Notes under the pieces: model-generated
The model's database searches: none
The model's input: only the letters and a program-made list of their open reading frames with translations
Told to the model about the DNA's origin: nothing
Source of the DNA: Noviherbaspirillum massiliense JC206
GTDB lineage: Bacteria; Pseudomonadota; Gammaproteobacteria; Burkholderiales; Burkholderiaceae_D
Direction: 5' to 3'
Assembly (NCBI RefSeq): GCF_000312045.1
Contig: NZ_HE978634.1
Span: forward strand, 218,436-282,435
Length of the DNA stretch: 64,000 bases
Part shown: in pieces, positions 49,391 to 59,546 of the stretch
Layout: every line of letters begins with the position of its first letter
How positions within the stretch are numbered: the first letter of the stretch is position 1
Translations under genes and position numbers: made by a program

Positions 49391-49786
49391 TTATTCAGCG
49401 GAGGGCACTTCTGCGGCGTCGCTGATTTCCGGGCGGTCAACGAGTTCGACAAAGGCCATCGGCGCATTGTCGCCCTGGCGGAAGCCCATCTTCAGAATGC
49501 GGATATAACCACCATTGCGGGCGGCATAACGCGGGCCGAGTTCGCTGAACAGCTTGCCGACGATTTCGCGGTCACGCAGGCGGTTGAAGGCGAGACGCTT
49601 GTTGGCTACGCTGTCAGTCTTGCCCAGCGTGAGGATCGGTTCGACCACGCGGCGCAGTTCCTTCGCCTTCGGCAGGGTGGTTTTGATCGCTTCGTGGCGC
49701 AGCAGCGAAACGGTCATATTGCGGAGCATGGCGAGGCGATGCGACGAGGTGCGGTTCAGTTTGCGGAGGCCGTGACGGTGACGCAT
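49391..49786 (-). CDS. rplQ: 50S ribosomal protein L17
   Basis: The 131-residue protein starts [20 protein letters not shown], the family signature, with [14 protein letters not shown] and the terminal MAFVELVDR block. Last gene of the alpha operon. A 129-base gap with two hairpins separates it from rpoA. Confidence 0.98.
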   Translation of the reverse strand: MRHRHGLRKLNRTSSHRLAMLRNMTVSLLRHEAIKTTLPKAKELRRVVEPILTLGKTDSVANKRLAFNRLRDREIVGKLFSELGPRYAARNGGYIRILKMGFRQGDNAPMAFVELVDRPEISDAAEVPSAE

Positions 49787-49829
49787 GTTATTTCCTTTCT
49801 GGTTTCAGTTTTCATGCCAGCTCTTCTAT

Positions 49830-49852
49830 CGGCAGCAAGTGCTTTGCTGCCG
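49830..49852. repeat. Hairpin in the rpoA-rplQ gap (proximal to rplQ)
   Basis: CGGCAGCAA (49830-49838) pairs perfectly with TTGCTGCCG (49844-49852) around GTGCT. No T-run follows on the minus strand, so it is likelier an RNA stability or processing element than a terminator. Confidence 0.6.
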
Positions 49853-49892
49853 CGGGCCGGTAATTCGCTAACGGGTTTGCTGCCTAAATGAC

Positions 49893-49910
49893 CGGGAGCT
49901 TGCGCTCCCG
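49893..49910. repeat. Hairpin directly after rpoA
   Basis: CGGGAGC (49893-49899) pairs with GCTCCCG (49904-49910) around a four-base loop; on the minus strand the loop is a stable GCAA tetraloop. It starts six bases after the rpoA stop and may protect that 3' end. Confidence 0.6.
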
Positions 49911-49915
49911 TGCCA

Positions 49916-50893
49916 TTATTTTTCCAGGCCGGCGGGCGGCCAGTTTTCCAATTTCATGCCCAAGGTCAAACCACGGGATGCCAGCACTTCCTTGATTTCG
50001 TTCAGGGACTTGCGGCCGAGGTTCGGGGTCTTGAGCAGTTCGTTTTCGCTGCGCTGGATCAGATCGCCGATGTAGTAGATGTTTTCGGCCTTGAGGCAGT
50101 TCGCCGAACGCACGGTGAGCTCCAAGTCGTCCACCGGACGCAGCAGGATCGGATCCACTGCTGGAGCGCGAGACGGTGCCTCGGCTGCAGCTTCTGTGCC
50201 TTCAAGGGCGGCGAACACATTCAGCTGATCGACCAGCACGCGAGCCGACTGGCGAATCGCTTCTTCCGGCGAGATCACGCCGTTGGTTTCGATATTCATT
50301 ACCAGCTTGTCGAGGTCGGTACGCTGCTCCACGCGGGCGGATTCGACCGAGTAGGACACGCGGCGAACCGGCGAGAACGACGCGTCGAGGATGATGCGGC
50401 CGATCGTCTTGTTGGCGTCTTCCGACAGACGGCGCACGTTGCCCGGCACATAGCCACGACCTTTTTCAACCTTGATCTGCATGTCGAGCTTGCCGCCCGC
50501 AGTGAGATGCGCGATCACATGATCTGGATTGATGAGTTCGACGTCGTGCGGCAAATCGATATCGGAAGCCAGAACCGGACCTTCGCCTTCCTTTTTCAGC
50601 GTCAGAGTCACGTCGTCGCGATTGTGCAGCTTGAACACGACACCTTTCAGGTTCAGCAGAATGTCGACCACGTCTTCCTGCACGCCGTCGAGTGAAGAAT
50701 ATTCGTGCACGACGCCGGCGATCGTCACCTCGGTCGGAGCATAGCCAACCATGGAGGAAAGCAGAACGCGACGCAGGGCGTTGCCGAGAGTGTGTCCGTA
50801 GCCGCGCTCGAACGGCTCCATCACGACTTTTGCGTGGCCGGTGCCGAGTGCTTCGACTTCGATAATACGGGGTTTCAACAGGCTATTTTGCAT
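49916..50893 (-). CDS. rpoA: DNA-directed RNA polymerase subunit alpha
   Basis: The 325-residue subunit has the assembly domain (1-235; [24 protein letters not shown]) and the C-terminal domain that binds UP elements and activators ([36 protein letters not shown]). The linker around 235-245 is Glu/Ala-rich. It lies between rpsD and rplQ, as in E. coli. Confidence 0.99.
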   Translation of the reverse strand: MQNSLLKPRIIEVEALGTGHAKVVMEPFERGYGHTLGNALRRVLLSSMVGYAPTEVTIAGVVHEYSSLDGVQEDVVDILLNLKGVVFKLHNRDDVTLTLKKEGEGPVLASDIDLPHDVELINPDHVIAHLTAGGKLDMQIKVEKGRGYVPGNVRRLSEDANKTIGRIILDASFSPVRRVSYSVESARVEQRTDLDKLVMNIETNGVISPEEAIRQSARVLVDQLNVFAALEGTEAAAEAPSRAPAVDPILLRPVDDLELTVRSANCLKAENIYYIGDLIQRSENELLKTPNLGRKSLNEIKEVLASRGLTLGMKLENWPPAGLEK

Positions 50894-50955
50894 GGAATGT
50901 CCTTTTCAATACCCTCGGCTCGTTACACCGATAAGGCTGATGGCATTACAGAAAT

Positions 50956-50977
50956 GCCCACCCCTGACGGGATGGGC
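50956..50977. repeat. Hairpin in the rpsD-rpoA gap
   Basis: GCCCA-c-CCC (50956-50964) pairs with GGG-a-TGGGC (50969-50977) around TGAC. On the minus strand only ATTTCTG follows, so it is a weak terminator at most. Confidence 0.5.
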
Positions 50978-50988
50978 GGAAATGGGAA

Positions 50989-51612
50989 TTAGCGCGAATA
51001 CAATTCGACGATCAGCGACTCGTTCACGTCGCCAGCGATTTCAGAACGGTCCGGGAGAGACTTGAACGTACCTTCCATCTTCTTGGCATCCACCGATACC
51101 CAGGACGGCAAGCCGCTCTGCTCGGCGAGGGACAGCGCTTCGACGATGCGAGCCTGCTTCTTGGCCTTTTCGCGTACGGCGATGACGTCGCCGGTCTTTA
51201 CCTGATACGACGCAATGTTCACCACTTGGCCATTGACCGTGAACGCCTTGTGGCTGACCAGCTGGCGCGCTTCGGCGCGGGTCGAGCCAAAGCCCATGCG
51301 GTATGCGACGTTGTCGAGGCGGCATTCAAGCAGCTTCAGCAGGTTTTCACCGGTATTGCCCTTGCGGCGGTCTGCCTCGGCAAAGTAGCGGCGGAACTGG
51401 CGCTCCAGCAAGCCATAGATGCGCTTGACCTTTTGCTTCTCGCGAAGCTGGTTGCCGTAGTCGGAAGTGCGCGCGCCCGAGGTGCGGCCATGCTGGCCCG
51501 GCTTGGAATCCAGCTTGCACTTGGAATCCAGGGAGCGGCGGGAGCTCTTCAAAAACAGGTCGGTGCCTTCACGGCGGGAAAGCTTTGCTTTAGGTCCGAT
51601 ATAACGTGCCAC
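50989..51612 (-). CDS. rpsD: 30S ribosomal protein S4
   Basis: The 207-residue primary 16S rRNA-binding protein starts [20 protein letters not shown], with the S4 RNA-binding domain [28 protein letters not shown]. In E. coli S4 represses the alpha operon; I could not identify its target fold here. A terminator-like hairpin lies upstream. Confidence 0.99.
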   Translation of the reverse strand: MARYIGPKAKLSRREGTDLFLKSSRRSLDSKCKLDSKPGQHGRTSGARTSDYGNQLREKQKVKRIYGLLERQFRRYFAEADRRKGNTGENLLKLLECRLDNVAYRMGFGSTRAEARQLVSHKAFTVNGQVVNIASYQVKTGDVIAVREKAKKQARIVEALSLAEQSGLPSWVSVDAKKMEGTFKSLPDRSEIAGDVNESLIVELYSR

Positions 51613-51719
51613 GAGTATTTCCTTTTTGTGATGACGCCCCAGGTGATATCCGGCTTGGCCGACATCGTTAGGCGCTAGTCTGATTCGACATCAATCAAAC
51701 GGTGGTCTTAAGAACAAAA

Positions 51720-51740
51720 CCCGCCAAGGGTGTTGGCGGG
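51720..51740 (-). terminator. Internal terminator-like hairpin between rpsK and rpsD
   Basis: CCCGCCAA (51720-51727) pairs with TTGGCGGG (51733-51740) around five bases. On the minus strand it is followed by TTTTGTTCTT. It sits inside the alpha operon, so it probably acts as a partial terminator or attenuator. Confidence 0.55.
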
Positions 51741-51768
51741 CAACTTTCGCTACTGCCTTTTACAGCAA

Positions 51769-52173
51769 TTAGATACGACGGCGCTTCGGCGGGCGGCAGC
51801 CGTTGTGCGGAACCGGTGTCACATCCTGGATCTGCGTGATCTTGATACCGAGGTTGTTCAGCGCACGCACTGCAGATTCGCGACCAGGGCCCGGGCCCTT
51901 GATGCGGACTTCAAGGTTTTTCACCCCGTACTCCATCGCAACCTTGCCGGCGGCTTCAGCCGCGACTTGTGCCGCGAAAGGAGTCGACTTGCGGGAGCCC
52001 TTGAAGCCGGCGCCACCTGACGTAGCCCAAGACAACGCATTGCCTTGGCGGTCGGTAATCGTGATGATCGTGTTGTTGAAGGACGCGTGGATGTGCGCGA
52101 CGCCTTCGGCAACGTTTTTCTTTACTTTCTTGCGCACTCGCGCTGCGGCGGCGCTAGAGGGGGCTTTTGCCAT
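51769..52173 (-). CDS. rpsK: 30S ribosomal protein S11
   Basis: A 134-residue protein with the S11 blocks [15 protein letters not shown] and the C-terminal [18 protein letters not shown]. The N-terminus is Ala/Lys-rich. It lies between rpsM and rpsD. Confidence 0.99.
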   Translation of the reverse strand: MAKAPSSAAAARVRKKVKKNVAEGVAHIHASFNNTIITITDRQGNALSWATSGGAGFKGSRKSTPFAAQVAAEAAGKVAMEYGVKNLEVRIKGPGPGRESAVRALNNLGIKITQIQDVTPVPHNGCRPPKRRRI

Positions 52174-52204
52174 AATGTTTTCCTTGAATCCGATTTATTC
52201 TGGA

Positions 52205-52570
52205 TTATTTCTTCAGCGATGCCGCTGCCTTGCGCGGCCCCTTACGGGTACGGGCATTGGTGCGGGTACGCTGACCACGGACCGGAAGGCCTTTGCGATG
52301 ACGCAAGCCACGGTAGCAGCCCAGGTCCATCAGGCGCTTGATGCTCATCGACACTTCACGGCGCAGGTCACCCTCCACCACGAACTTGCCGACTTCGTCA
52401 CGCAGCTTCTCAAGCTCGTTGTCGTCCAGATCCTTGACCTTCTTGGTGGTGGGAACACCGGTCTTGTCGCAGATTTCCTGGGCGCGCGGACGGCCGATGC
52501 CGTAAATCGCGGTCAGTCCGATAACGGTATGTTGGTGGTTGGGGATATTGACCCCTGCAATACGTGCCAT
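52205..52570 (-). CDS. rpsM: 30S ribosomal protein S13
   Basis: A 121-residue protein starting [20 protein letters not shown], with the helix-two-turn-helix and the C-terminal [17 protein letters not shown] tail that reaches the P-site tRNA. First gene of the classical alpha operon; rpmJ lies 27 bases upstream. Confidence 0.99.
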   Translation of the reverse strand: MARIAGVNIPNHQHTVIGLTAIYGIGRPRAQEICDKTGVPTTKKVKDLDDNELEKLRDEVGKFVVEGDLRREVSMSIKRLMDLGCYRGLRHRKGLPVRGQRTRTNARTRKGPRKAAASLKK

Positions 52571-52597
52571 TCGTTATTCCTCAATCAATAACGTTGA

Positions 52598-52711
52598 TTA
52601 ACCTTGACGCTGCTTGTGGCGCGGCTCCGTGCAGATAACACGAACGACGCCTTTGCGCTTGATGATCTTGCAGTTGCGGCAGATCCGCTTCACTGATGCG
52701 AGCACTTTCAT
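52598..52711 (-). CDS. rpmJ: 50S ribosomal protein L36
   Basis: A 37-residue protein read by eye: [20 protein letters not shown], then [17 protein letters not shown]. It keeps the zinc set of the C+ form (Cys11, Cys14, Cys27, His32). Too short for most gene calls, but size, position and sequence are unmistakable. Confidence 0.97.
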   Translation of the reverse strand: MKVLASVKRICRNCKIIKRKGVVRVICTEPRHKQRQG

Positions 52712-52746
52712 TTTCGCCCTCTTCCTTACAGTTCTTGATTCGATCT

Positions 52747-52965
52747 TTACTTGGTACGGAACACGATACGTGCCCGACTCAAATCGTAGGGAGTCAATTC
52801 CACGGTCACCTTGTCTCCAGGCAGGATACGAATGTAGTTCATTCGCATTTTCCCCGAAATGTGACCGAGCACGACATGCCCGTTTTCCAACTTCACTCTA
52901 AATGTTGCGTTCGGGAGGTTTTCGAGAATCTCCCCTTGCATCTGGATGACGTCGTCTTTTGCCAT
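52747..52965 (-). CDS. infA: Translation initiation factor IF-1
   Basis: A 72-residue OB-fold protein: [52 protein letters not shown]. It binds the ribosomal A site during initiation. Its place between secY and rpmJ is normal for betaproteobacteria, unlike E. coli. Confidence 0.98.
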   Translation of the reverse strand: MAKDDVIQMQGEILENLPNATFRVKLENGHVVLGHISGKMRMNYIRILPGDKVTVELTPYDLSRARIVFRTK

Positions 52966-52986
52966 GCGATCGTTCGTATCCTTAGC

Positions 52987-54318
52987 TTAGCGCGAAGGCA
53001 TTCCGCCCTTGAAATTCGCCTTACGCAGCAACGATTCATACTGCTGGGACATCACGTAATTCTGCACCTGCGCCATGAAGTCCATCGTTACCACCACAAT
53101 AATCAGCAGCGAGGTTCCGCCAAAGTAGAACGGCACCTTCCACCGCGCGATCAAAAATTCGGGCAGCAAGCAAACCAGGGTGATATACAAGGCCCCAGCC
53201 AGAGTCAGCCGCATCAGAATCTTGTCGATGTAACGCGCTGTCTGTTCGCCTGGTCGGATACCCGGCACAAAAGCACCGCTTTTCTTCAGGTTGTCTGCCG
53301 TTTCCTTGCTGTTAAATACCAGCGCCGTATAGAAGAAACAGAAGAACACAATGGCAATGGCATACAGCAATGCATGGATCGGCTCACCCGGCGCCAGGGA
53401 CGCCGCGAGGTCCTTCAAAAACCGCACGAAAGGATTACTCGTGTCGCCCGACGTAAACCAACTTGTGATCGTCGCCGGAAACAGAATGATCGACGAAGCG
53501 AAGATCGGCGGAATCACGCCTGCCATGTTCAACTTGAGCGGCAGATGGCTGCTCTGACCGCCGTAGATCTTGTTGCCCACCTGGCGCTTCGCGTAATTCA
53601 CTAGGATCTTGCGCTGCCCGCGCTCGATGAACACCACCAGGTATGTCACCGCCGCAACGATCAGGCAGATCAGGATGGCTGAAAGTGCATTCATCGATCC
53701 GGTTCGCACCAGTTCAAGCAGCCCACCGATCGCGTTCGGCAATCCCGCTGCAATGCCAGCGAAGATGATGATCGAGATGCCGTTGCCAAGCCCGCGCTCC
53801 GTGATCTGTTCGCCGAGCCACATCAGGAACATCGTCCCGGTAACCAAGGTGACTACCGCGGTAAAGCGGAATGCCAAGCCGGGGTCGATCACCAATCCGG
53901 GCTGCGACTCCAGCGCAACCGCGATGCCGAGCGCCTGGAACGTTGCGAGAACCAGCGTGCCGTAGCGCGTATACTGCGTGATCTTCCGACGACCGGCCTC
54001 ACCTTCCTTCTTCAACGCATCCAGCTGGGGAGAAACAACGGACATCAGCTGCATGATGATCGATGCCGAAATGTAAGGCATGATCCCGAGCGCGAAAATC
54101 GTGAAGCGCGACAGGGCACCGCCGGAGAACATGTTGAACATGCCGAGGATACCGCCCTGATTCTGCTTGAACAGCTGCGACAGCTGCGCCGGGTCAATGC
54201 CCGGCACAGGAATGTGCGCACCGATGCGGTATACCACTAACGCACCAAGCAAAAACCACAGACGGCCCCAGGGAAATCCGCTCGCTGCACTTTTCGCAAG
54301 TTGAGGGCTAGTCGCCAA
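52987..54318 (-). CDS. secY: Preprotein translocase subunit SecY
   Basis: A 443-residue ten-helix channel protein. The signature [29 protein letters not shown] and the cytoplasmic loops [22 protein letters not shown] ([17 protein letters not shown]) are present, as is [14 protein letters not shown]. It follows rplO by 24 bases. Confidence 0.99.
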   Translation of the reverse strand: MATSPQLAKSAASGFPWGRLWFLLGALVVYRIGAHIPVPGIDPAQLSQLFKQNQGGILGMFNMFSGGALSRFTIFALGIMPYISASIIMQLMSVVSPQLDALKKEGEAGRRKITQYTRYGTLVLATFQALGIAVALESQPGLVIDPGLAFRFTAVVTLVTGTMFLMWLGEQITERGLGNGISIIIFAGIAAGLPNAIGGLLELVRTGSMNALSAILICLIVAAVTYLVVFIERGQRKILVNYAKRQVGNKIYGGQSSHLPLKLNMAGVIPPIFASSIILFPATITSWFTSGDTSNPFVRFLKDLAASLAPGEPIHALLYAIAIVFFCFFYTALVFNSKETADNLKKSGAFVPGIRPGEQTARYIDKILMRLTLAGALYITLVCLLPEFLIARWKVPFYFGGTSLLIIVVVTMDFMAQVQNYVMSQQYESLLRKANFKGGMPSR

Positions 54319-54342
54319 TTATTGCTCCGACTTCAAATTTGC

Positions 54343-54774
54343 TTAAGCGACTGAACCACCAGCAGCTTCGATCGCGGCTTTCGCACCCTTGGTAGCAGCC
54401 AAGCCCTTCAGAGTCACCTTTTTGGTCAACTCACCGGACTTAATGACACGCACTGCACGGGCCAATTCAGGCACCAGTCCGGCCTGTTTCAGCGCTAGGA
54501 TGTCCACCTCGCCGACAGGCAGGGTTTCCAAACCGGACAGTCGCACTTCCGCCTTGTATGGTGTCGCGAGCGACTTGAAACCACGCTTCGGCAGGCGACG
54601 CTGCAACGGCATCTGACCGCCTTCGAAGCCGACCTTATGGAAGCCGCCCGAACGGGATTTCTGCCCTTTATGACCACGGCCCGCGGTCTTGCCGAGGCCG
54701 GAACCGATGCCGCGGCCGACACGCCGTTTGGCGTGCTTTGCGCCTTCCGCCGGTTGAATGTTGTTCAATTCCAT
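54343..54774 (-). CDS. rplO: 50S ribosomal protein L15
   Basis: A 143-residue protein: [20 protein letters not shown], then [13 protein letters not shown] and the [18 protein letters not shown] block. ATG 54774 is chosen; an earlier ATG at 54792 adds six non-family residues. Confidence 0.98.
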   Translation of the reverse strand: MELNNIQPAEGAKHAKRRVGRGIGSGLGKTAGRGHKGQKSRSGGFHKVGFEGGQMPLQRRLPKRGFKSLATPYKAEVRLSGLETLPVGEVDILALKQAGLVPELARAVRVIKSGELTKKVTLKGLAATKGAKAAIEAAGGSVA

Positions 54775-54802
54775 GTTTTGCTCCGTCCGCAAGCCTTTCG
54801 GC

Positions 54803-54982
54803 TTACGACACCACTTTCACGAGATACGAGACCTTGTTGATCATGCCGCGAATGGCTGGCGTGTCCTGCAACTCCGAAACGGAATTAACACGGCGCAAGC
54901 CCAAGCCGCGCACTGTAGCACGGTGCGATTCGCGTGTTCCGATCAAGCCTTTGACCAGTTTGACCTTGATTGTGTTTGCCAT
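54803..54982 (-). CDS. rpmD: 50S ribosomal protein L30
   Basis: A 59-residue protein, [20 protein letters not shown]...[20 protein letters not shown], the complete short bacterial L30. The start at 54982 is preferred over a GTG nine bases upstream. Confidence 0.97.
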   Translation of the reverse strand: MANTIKVKLVKGLIGTRESHRATVRGLGLRRVNSVSELQDTPAIRGMINKVSYLVKVVS

Positions 54983-54992
54983 TCGGACCACC

Positions 54993-55514
54993 TCAACCCA
55001 AAATTTCTTCGACAGACTTGCCGCGCTTGGCTGCGATTTCCGAAGGCGTGCTCATCTTTGCCAAGCCGTCGAGGGTTGCGCGCACCATATTATAGGGGTT
55101 GGTCGAACCATGCGACTTCGCCACTACGTTGGTTACACCCATTACCTCGAAGATTGCACGCATCGGGCCGCCCGCGATGACACCGGTACCATCCTTTGCA
55201 GGAGAGATCATCACGGTAGAGGCGCCATGCCTGCCGGTGACCGTATGCTGCAGGGTACCATTTTTCAGCGTTACCTTGATCAACTTGCGGCGGGCCTCTT
55301 CCATAGCCTTCTGCACGGCTACCGGCACTTCCTTCGACTTGCCCTTGCCCATGCCAATTCGGCCATCACCGTCACCTACGACTGCGAGGGCAGCAAAACC
55401 CATGATACGTCCGCCCTTGACCACCTTCGTGACCCTGTTGACGGAGATCATCTTTTCGCGCAGACCGTCGTCGCGCTCTTCGCCCTGAGGCGCCTTTGCT
55501 TGCATTTTTGCCAT
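54993..55514 (-). CDS. rpsE: 30S ribosomal protein S5
   Basis: A 173-residue protein with the S5 dsRNA-binding fold: [38 protein letters not shown] and [13 protein letters not shown]. It helps decoding accuracy. It lies ten bases before rpmD. Confidence 0.99.
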   Translation of the reverse strand: MAKMQAKAPQGEERDDGLREKMISVNRVTKVVKGGRIMGFAALAVVGDGDGRIGMGKGKSKEVPVAVQKAMEEARRKLIKVTLKNGTLQHTVTGRHGASTVMISPAKDGTGVIAGGPMRAIFEVMGVTNVVAKSHGSTNPYNMVRATLDGLAKMSTPSEIAAKRGKSVEEILG

Positions 55515-55525
55515 GACGATTTTCC

Positions 55526-55888
55526 TTAGAACTTCAGGCCGGCTTCGCGTGCTGCATCTGCAACCGCCTTCACACGACCATGGTAGCGGAAGCCCGAGCG
55601 ATCAAACGCCACTTCTGTGACGCCAGCTTTGAGCGCTTTCTCTGCCACGCGCTTGCCGACGAGGGCGGCCGCAGCCACGTTCCCGCCTTTGCCGGATTTG
55701 CCAGCTAATTCCTGGCGCACCTCGGCTTCCGCAGTTGATGCAGAGGCCAGAACTTTGGCGTCCGGACCAATGATGTTTGCGTAAATGTGCAGGTTGGTGC
55801 GATGCACTGCCAGCCGATTCACCTTCAACTCTGCAATCTTTGCGCGAGTTTGGCGCGCCCGACGCAGACGTGATTGTTTCTTGTCCAT
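55526..55888 (-). CDS. rplR: 50S ribosomal protein L18
   Basis: A 120-residue 5S-rRNA-binding protein: [33 protein letters not shown] and [25 protein letters not shown] C-terminus. The ATG at 55888 is preferred over 55894. Confidence 0.98.
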   Translation of the reverse strand: MDKKQSRLRRARQTRAKIAELKVNRLAVHRTNLHIYANIIGPDAKVLASASTAEAEVRQELAGKSGKGGNVAAAALVGKRVAEKALKAGVTEVAFDRSGFRYHGRVKAVADAAREAGLKF

Positions 55889-55900
55889 CGTCAACCCCTA

Positions 55901-56434
55901 TTACTTCTTCTTGGTTTCTTTAAGCACTACCACCTCGTCCGCATAGCGGACGCCCTTGCCCTTGTACGGTTCGGGGCTGCGGTAGGCACGAACTTCCGCG
56001 GCAACCTGGCCAACTTTCTGCTTGTCGATACCCTTGATAAGAATCTCGGTCTGGGTCGGTGTTTCGCATTTAACACCCTGCGGCATCTGATGCACGACGG
56101 GATGCGAGAAACCGAGCGACAGGTTCAGCTTGTCACCCTGTGCTTGGGCACGAAAGCCAACGCCAACCAGAGTCAGGCGCCGCTCGAAGCCTTTGGTGAC
56201 ACCGTTAACCATGTTGTTGACGAGAGCACGCATTGTGCCCGACATGGCGTTCGCTTCACGGCTTTCATTTGCCGTTTCGAACGTCAGGGTGCCATTGTCA
56301 ACATTTACCTTGACCAGAGAATTCAAGGGCTGCGACAGGGTTCCCAGGGGACCCTTCAATGTAATCTGTCCTGCCGAGACATTCACTTCAGCGCCCTTGG
56401 GGAGCGCGATCGGCATTTTACCTACACGAGACAT
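55901..56434 (-). CDS. rplF: 50S ribosomal protein L6
   Basis: A 177-residue protein starting [20 protein letters not shown], with the C-terminal [20 protein letters not shown] signature. An in-frame ATG at 56479 would overlap rpsH and is not family-like. Confidence 0.98.
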   Translation of the reverse strand: MSRVGKMPIALPKGAEVNVSAGQITLKGPLGTLSQPLNSLVKVNVDNGTLTFETANESREANAMSGTMRALVNNMVNGVTKGFERRLTLVGVGFRAQAQGDKLNLSLGFSHPVVHQMPQGVKCETPTQTEILIKGIDKQKVGQVAAEVRAYRSPEPYKGKGVRYADEVVVLKETKKK

Positions 56435-56444
56435 GTTCCGCTCC

Positions 56445-56840
56445 TTAGGCCACGTAGCAAATGACTTCGCCACCGACACCGGTCGCGCGCGCTTTGCGGT
56501 CAGTCATTACGCCCTTCGGCGTTGATACGATTGCCACCCCCAGGCCGTTCATAACACTGGGGATCTGATCTTTACCTTTGTAAATCCGCAGGCCGGGCCG
56601 GGATACGCGCTCGAGGCGCTCGATCACCGGACGACCGGCGTAATACTTCAGGCCAATCTTCAGCTCTGCCTTGCCGGCAGCTTCGGAAACCGCGAAATCC
56701 TCAATGTAGCCTTCGTCTTTCAGGACGTTGGCGATTGCGACTTTCACTTTCGACGACGGCATTACGACCGTGGTCTTTTGAACGCCTTGCGCATTACGAA
56801 TGCGGGTCAGCATATCGGCGATAGGATCGCTCATACTCAT
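56445..56840 (-). CDS. rpsH: 30S ribosomal protein S8
   Basis: A 131-residue protein: [18 protein letters not shown], then the signature [20 protein letters not shown]. In E. coli S8 also represses the spc operon by binding near rplE; I did not identify that site here. Confidence 0.98.
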   Translation of the reverse strand: MSMSDPIADMLTRIRNAQGVQKTTVVMPSSKVKVAIANVLKDEGYIEDFAVSEAAGKAELKIGLKYYAGRPVIERLERVSRPGLRIYKGKDQIPSVMNGLGVAIVSTPKGVMTDRKARATGVGGEVICYVA

Positions 56841-56854
56841 TGGATCTTCTCCTA

Positions 56855-57160
56855 TTACCAGCTAGCTTTGGTCATGCCCGGAATTTCGCCGCGCATGGCG
56901 ATTTCACGGATCTTGGTTCGCGCTAGGCCGAACTTGCGGAAGGTGCCGCGAGGACGACCGGTCATGGCGCAACGCTTACGCTGGCGGGTAGGCGCAGAGT
57001 TACGAGGCAGAGCCTGCAACTTCAGTCGCGCTTCGTAACGCTCTTCTTCCGACCTCGATTGATCGTCGATGATCGCCTTCAACGCAGCGCGCTTGGCGGC
57101 GTACTTCTTTACCAAGTCGGCGCGCTTTTGCTCGCGGTTAATCAGTGCCAGTTTTGCCAT
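56855..57160 (-). CDS. rpsN: 30S ribosomal protein S14
   Basis: A 101-residue zinc-independent S14: [61 protein letters not shown]. It lacks the CxxC pairs of the short zinc form. Confidence 0.99.
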   Translation of the reverse strand: MAKLALINREQKRADLVKKYAAKRAALKAIIDDQSRSEEERYEARLKLQALPRNSAPTRQRKRCAMTGRPRGTFRKFGLARTKIREIAMRGEIPGMTKASW

Positions 57161-57167
57161 GGCAGCC

Positions 57168-57707
57168 TCAGCCTCTAAACGGAAATTTAAATGCGGCGAG
57201 AAGCGCTTTCGCCTCGTCGTCGGACTTCGCGGTTGTCGTGATGCTGATGTTCATCCCACGCAACGCGTCGATCTTGTCGTACTCGATCTCAGGGAAGATG
57301 ATCTGCTCTTTCACGCCCATGTTGTAATTGCCACGACCGTCGAAAGCCCGACCTGACACGCCGCGAAAGTCACGCACACGCGGCAGGGCCACGGTGATGA
57401 GGCGGTCAAGGAATTCGTACATGCGGGCGCCGCGCAGGGTCACCATGCAGCCAATCGGGTAACCTTCGCGAATCTTGAAGCCGGCGATCGCCTTGCGAGC
57501 CTTGGTGATCACGGGCTTCTGGCCGGCGATCTTGGTCATGTCGCCGAGCGCGTGCTCAATGACTTTTTTGTCGGCGACCGCTTCCGAAAGACCCATGTTC
57601 AGGGTGATTTTGGTGAGGCGCGGAACCTCCATTGCCGACTTATAACCGTACTTCTTGGTCAACTCGGTAACGACTTTTTCTTTGTAAAATTGCTGTAGAC
57701 GGGCCAT
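57168..57707 (-). CDS. rplE: 50S ribosomal protein L5
   Basis: A 179-residue 5S-binding protein: [35 protein letters not shown] and [20 protein letters not shown]. Six bases after rplX. Confidence 0.99.
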   Translation of the reverse strand: MARLQQFYKEKVVTELTKKYGYKSAMEVPRLTKITLNMGLSEAVADKKVIEHALGDMTKIAGQKPVITKARKAIAGFKIREGYPIGCMVTLRGARMYEFLDRLITVALPRVRDFRGVSGRAFDGRGNYNMGVKEQIIFPEIEYDKIDALRGMNISITTTAKSDDEAKALLAAFKFPFRG

Positions 57708-57713
57708 GATGTC

Positions 57714-58028
57714 TTACACCTTCACAACTTCGCCGTTGGACTTGAAAGCGCGGACTTTTTTGCCACCCACATCTTTGAAGCTCACGCGATCTGCCTTGCC
57801 AGTTGCCGGGTTTACCAGAGCAACATTGGACACATGAATCGGCATCGCCTTGTCGACGATGCCGCCGGTTGCACCGGTCATCGGGTTCGGCCGCACGGCT
57901 TTCTTGGCCACATTGACCCCCTCGACCACCACATAATTGACATCGACGCGTTGCTTGATAACACCGCGCTTGCCCTTATCCTTACCGGTCAGGACGATAA
58001 CTTCGTCGTTTTTCCGAATCTTATCCAT
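57714..58028 (-). CDS. rplX: 50S ribosomal protein L24
   Basis: A 104-residue protein with the KOW motif [19 protein letters not shown] near the N-terminus. It starts 50S assembly. Nine bases after rplN. Confidence 0.98.
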   Translation of the reverse strand: MDKIRKNDEVIVLTGKDKGKRGVIKQRVDVNYVVVEGVNVAKKAVRPNPMTGATGGIVDKAMPIHVSNVALVNPATGKADRVSFKDVGGKKVRAFKSNGEVVKV

Positions 58029-58037
58029 GACGACTCC

Positions 58038-58406
58038 TTACAGAACTTCCGGAGCGAGCGACACAATCTTCATGAAGCGCTCGGTACGCAACTCACGGGT
58101 CACCGGACCAAAAATGCGTGTGCCGATCGGCTCAAGCTTATTGTTTAGCAACACTGCGGCGTTGCCGTCGAACTTAACCAGGGAGCCATCTTGGCGGCGC
58201 ACGCCTTTGGCGGTACGCACAACGACAGCGTTGTAGATCTCGCCCTTCTTGACCCGACCACGCGGAGCTGCGGACTTGACGGTTACCTTGATGACGTCGC
58301 CAATGCTTGCGTAGCGACGCTTGGAGCCGCCCAGCACCTTGATGCACAGGACTTCGCGCGCACCCGTGTTGTCGGCTACTTCGAGCCGGCTTTCAGTTTG
58401 AATCAT
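58038..58406 (-). CDS. rplN: 50S ribosomal protein L14
   Basis: A 122-residue protein: [20 protein letters not shown], then [20 protein letters not shown] [20 protein letters not shown], and [13 protein letters not shown]. It is the first gene of the spc operon, with a 241-base gap and candidate promoter upstream. Confidence 0.99.
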   Translation of the reverse strand: MIQTESRLEVADNTGAREVLCIKVLGGSKRRYASIGDVIKVTVKSAAPRGRVKKGEIYNAVVVRTAKGVRRQDGSLVKFDGNAAVLLNNKLEPIGTRIFGPVTRELRTERFMKIVSLAPEVL

Positions 58407-58647
58407 AGTATTCTCTTTCCCAACTTAATCCGCTCTCGACGCCCAATGCGCACTTGCGGTCAGTCTTGGTCCCGTCAGACGCGGCCTTTGAAACGCAACG
58501 CCGATGAGGTGGACATTTGTGAAACGACTTACTGATCCGATGGATACCTTGCTCGCACTCGGTATTTCGGGCTCGCCGCAACATCTTCTTTGCAACGAGA
58601 CGAAGCCCGACATTATGGCACATGAATGCCGGGCGCGCAACCACTAA
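58407..58647 (-). promoter_or_regulatory. S10/spc operon boundary with candidate spc promoter
   Basis: This gap between rpsQ and rplN has no credible gene. On the minus strand TTGCGC (58640-58635) and CATAAT (58617-58612) are 17 bases apart, followed by GTCGGGC, a GC-rich stretch typical of stringently controlled promoters. Transcription would start near 58605, leaving a leader of about 200 bases before rplN. The position matches the E. coli S10/spc boundary. Confidence 0.5.
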
Positions 58648-58920
58648 TTAGATAATTTGCGCCTGCTGCACGACTCGAGTAACAGTCCAGGCCTTGGTCT
58701 TGGAGATCGGTCGACCCTCTTGGATTTCCACGGTATCGCCTTCCTTGGCTTGGTTGTTTTCATCATGCGCATGGTACTTGTTCGAGCGCACGATGATTTT
58801 GCCGTACAACGGATGCTTCACGCGGCGCTCCACCAGCACGGTGACGGTCTTGTCCATCTTGTCCGAGACCACTTTCCCAACCAGCGTGCGCTTCAATGCT
58901 TGCTTCACTTGGTCGTTCAT
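58648..58920 (-). CDS. rpsQ: 30S ribosomal protein S17
   Basis: A 90-residue OB-fold protein: [20 protein letters not shown] and [19 protein letters not shown]. Last gene of the S10 operon. Its ATG overlaps the rpmC stop by four bases. Confidence 0.98.
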   Translation of the reverse strand: MNDQVKQALKRTLVGKVVSDKMDKTVTVLVERRVKHPLYGKIIVRSNKYHAHDENNQAKEGDTVEIQEGRPISKTKAWTVTRVVQQAQII

Positions 58921-59111
58921 TGTTTTGCGCCCTTCTGGTTCATGACGGTTTTCACGCGTGCGATATCGCGACGCACCTTTTTCAGTTGCGCGGTATTGTT
59001 CAGTTGCTGAGTCGCAATTTGCATGCGCAAGCTGAATTGCGCTTTCAACAAATCGCTCAGCTCCTTTGCGAGCGCAGCTTGATCTTTATCGCGGAGTTCA
59101 GATGCTTTCAT
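58917..59111 (-). CDS. rpmC: 50S ribosomal protein L29
   Basis: A 64-residue helical protein: [48 protein letters not shown]. The ATG at 59111 gives the normal size; 59135 would run into rplP. Confidence 0.97.
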   Translation of the reverse strand: MKASELRDKDQAALAKELSDLLKAQFSLRMQIATQQLNNTAQLKKVRRDIARVKTVMNQKGAKQ

Positions 59112-59124
59112 TTTCCACTCCAGT

Positions 59125-59544
59125 TTATTGGCCAACCTGGCGTACTACGAAGGCGGTCGAAAGCGGCAGTTTGGCTGCAGCCAGGCGAAACGCCTCGCGT
59201 GCCAGCGCTTCGTCCACGCCATCCATTTCATACAGCACTTTTCCAGGCTGGATTTCGGCCACGTAGTATTCAGGATTACCTTTGCCGTTACCCATACGGA
59301 CTTCGGCCGGCTTTTGTGAAATTGGCTTGTCCGGGAAAATGCGAATCCAGATCCTTCCACCGCGCTTGATGTGGCGTGTCATGGCACGACGGGCGGCCTC
59401 AATCTGACGGGCGGTAATGCGACCGCGTCCGATCGCCTTCAGACCGAATTCGCCGAACGAAACCGCGGTACCGCGATCGTGCGATATGCCCTTGTTGCGA
59501 CCCTTTTGCTCTTTACGATATTTTCTGCGTGCTGGTTGCAGCAT
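59125..59544 (-). CDS. rplP: 50S ribosomal protein L16
   Basis: A 139-residue protein starting [20 protein letters not shown], with [20 protein letters not shown] and [16 protein letters not shown]. It helps position A-site tRNA. Two bases after rpsC. Confidence 0.99.
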   Translation of the reverse strand: MLQPARRKYRKEQKGRNKGISHDRGTAVSFGEFGLKAIGRGRITARQIEAARRAMTRHIKRGGRIWIRIFPDKPISQKPAEVRMGNGKGNPEYYVAEIQPGKVLYEMDGVDEALAREAFRLAAAKLPLSTAFVVRQVGQ

Positions 59545-59546
59545 GA

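Noticed and set aside
58393..58644. Short open frames of 70-85 codons in the rpsQ-rplN gap
   Set aside because: They lack ribosome sites, overlap each other in different frames, and lie in a promoter/leader region.
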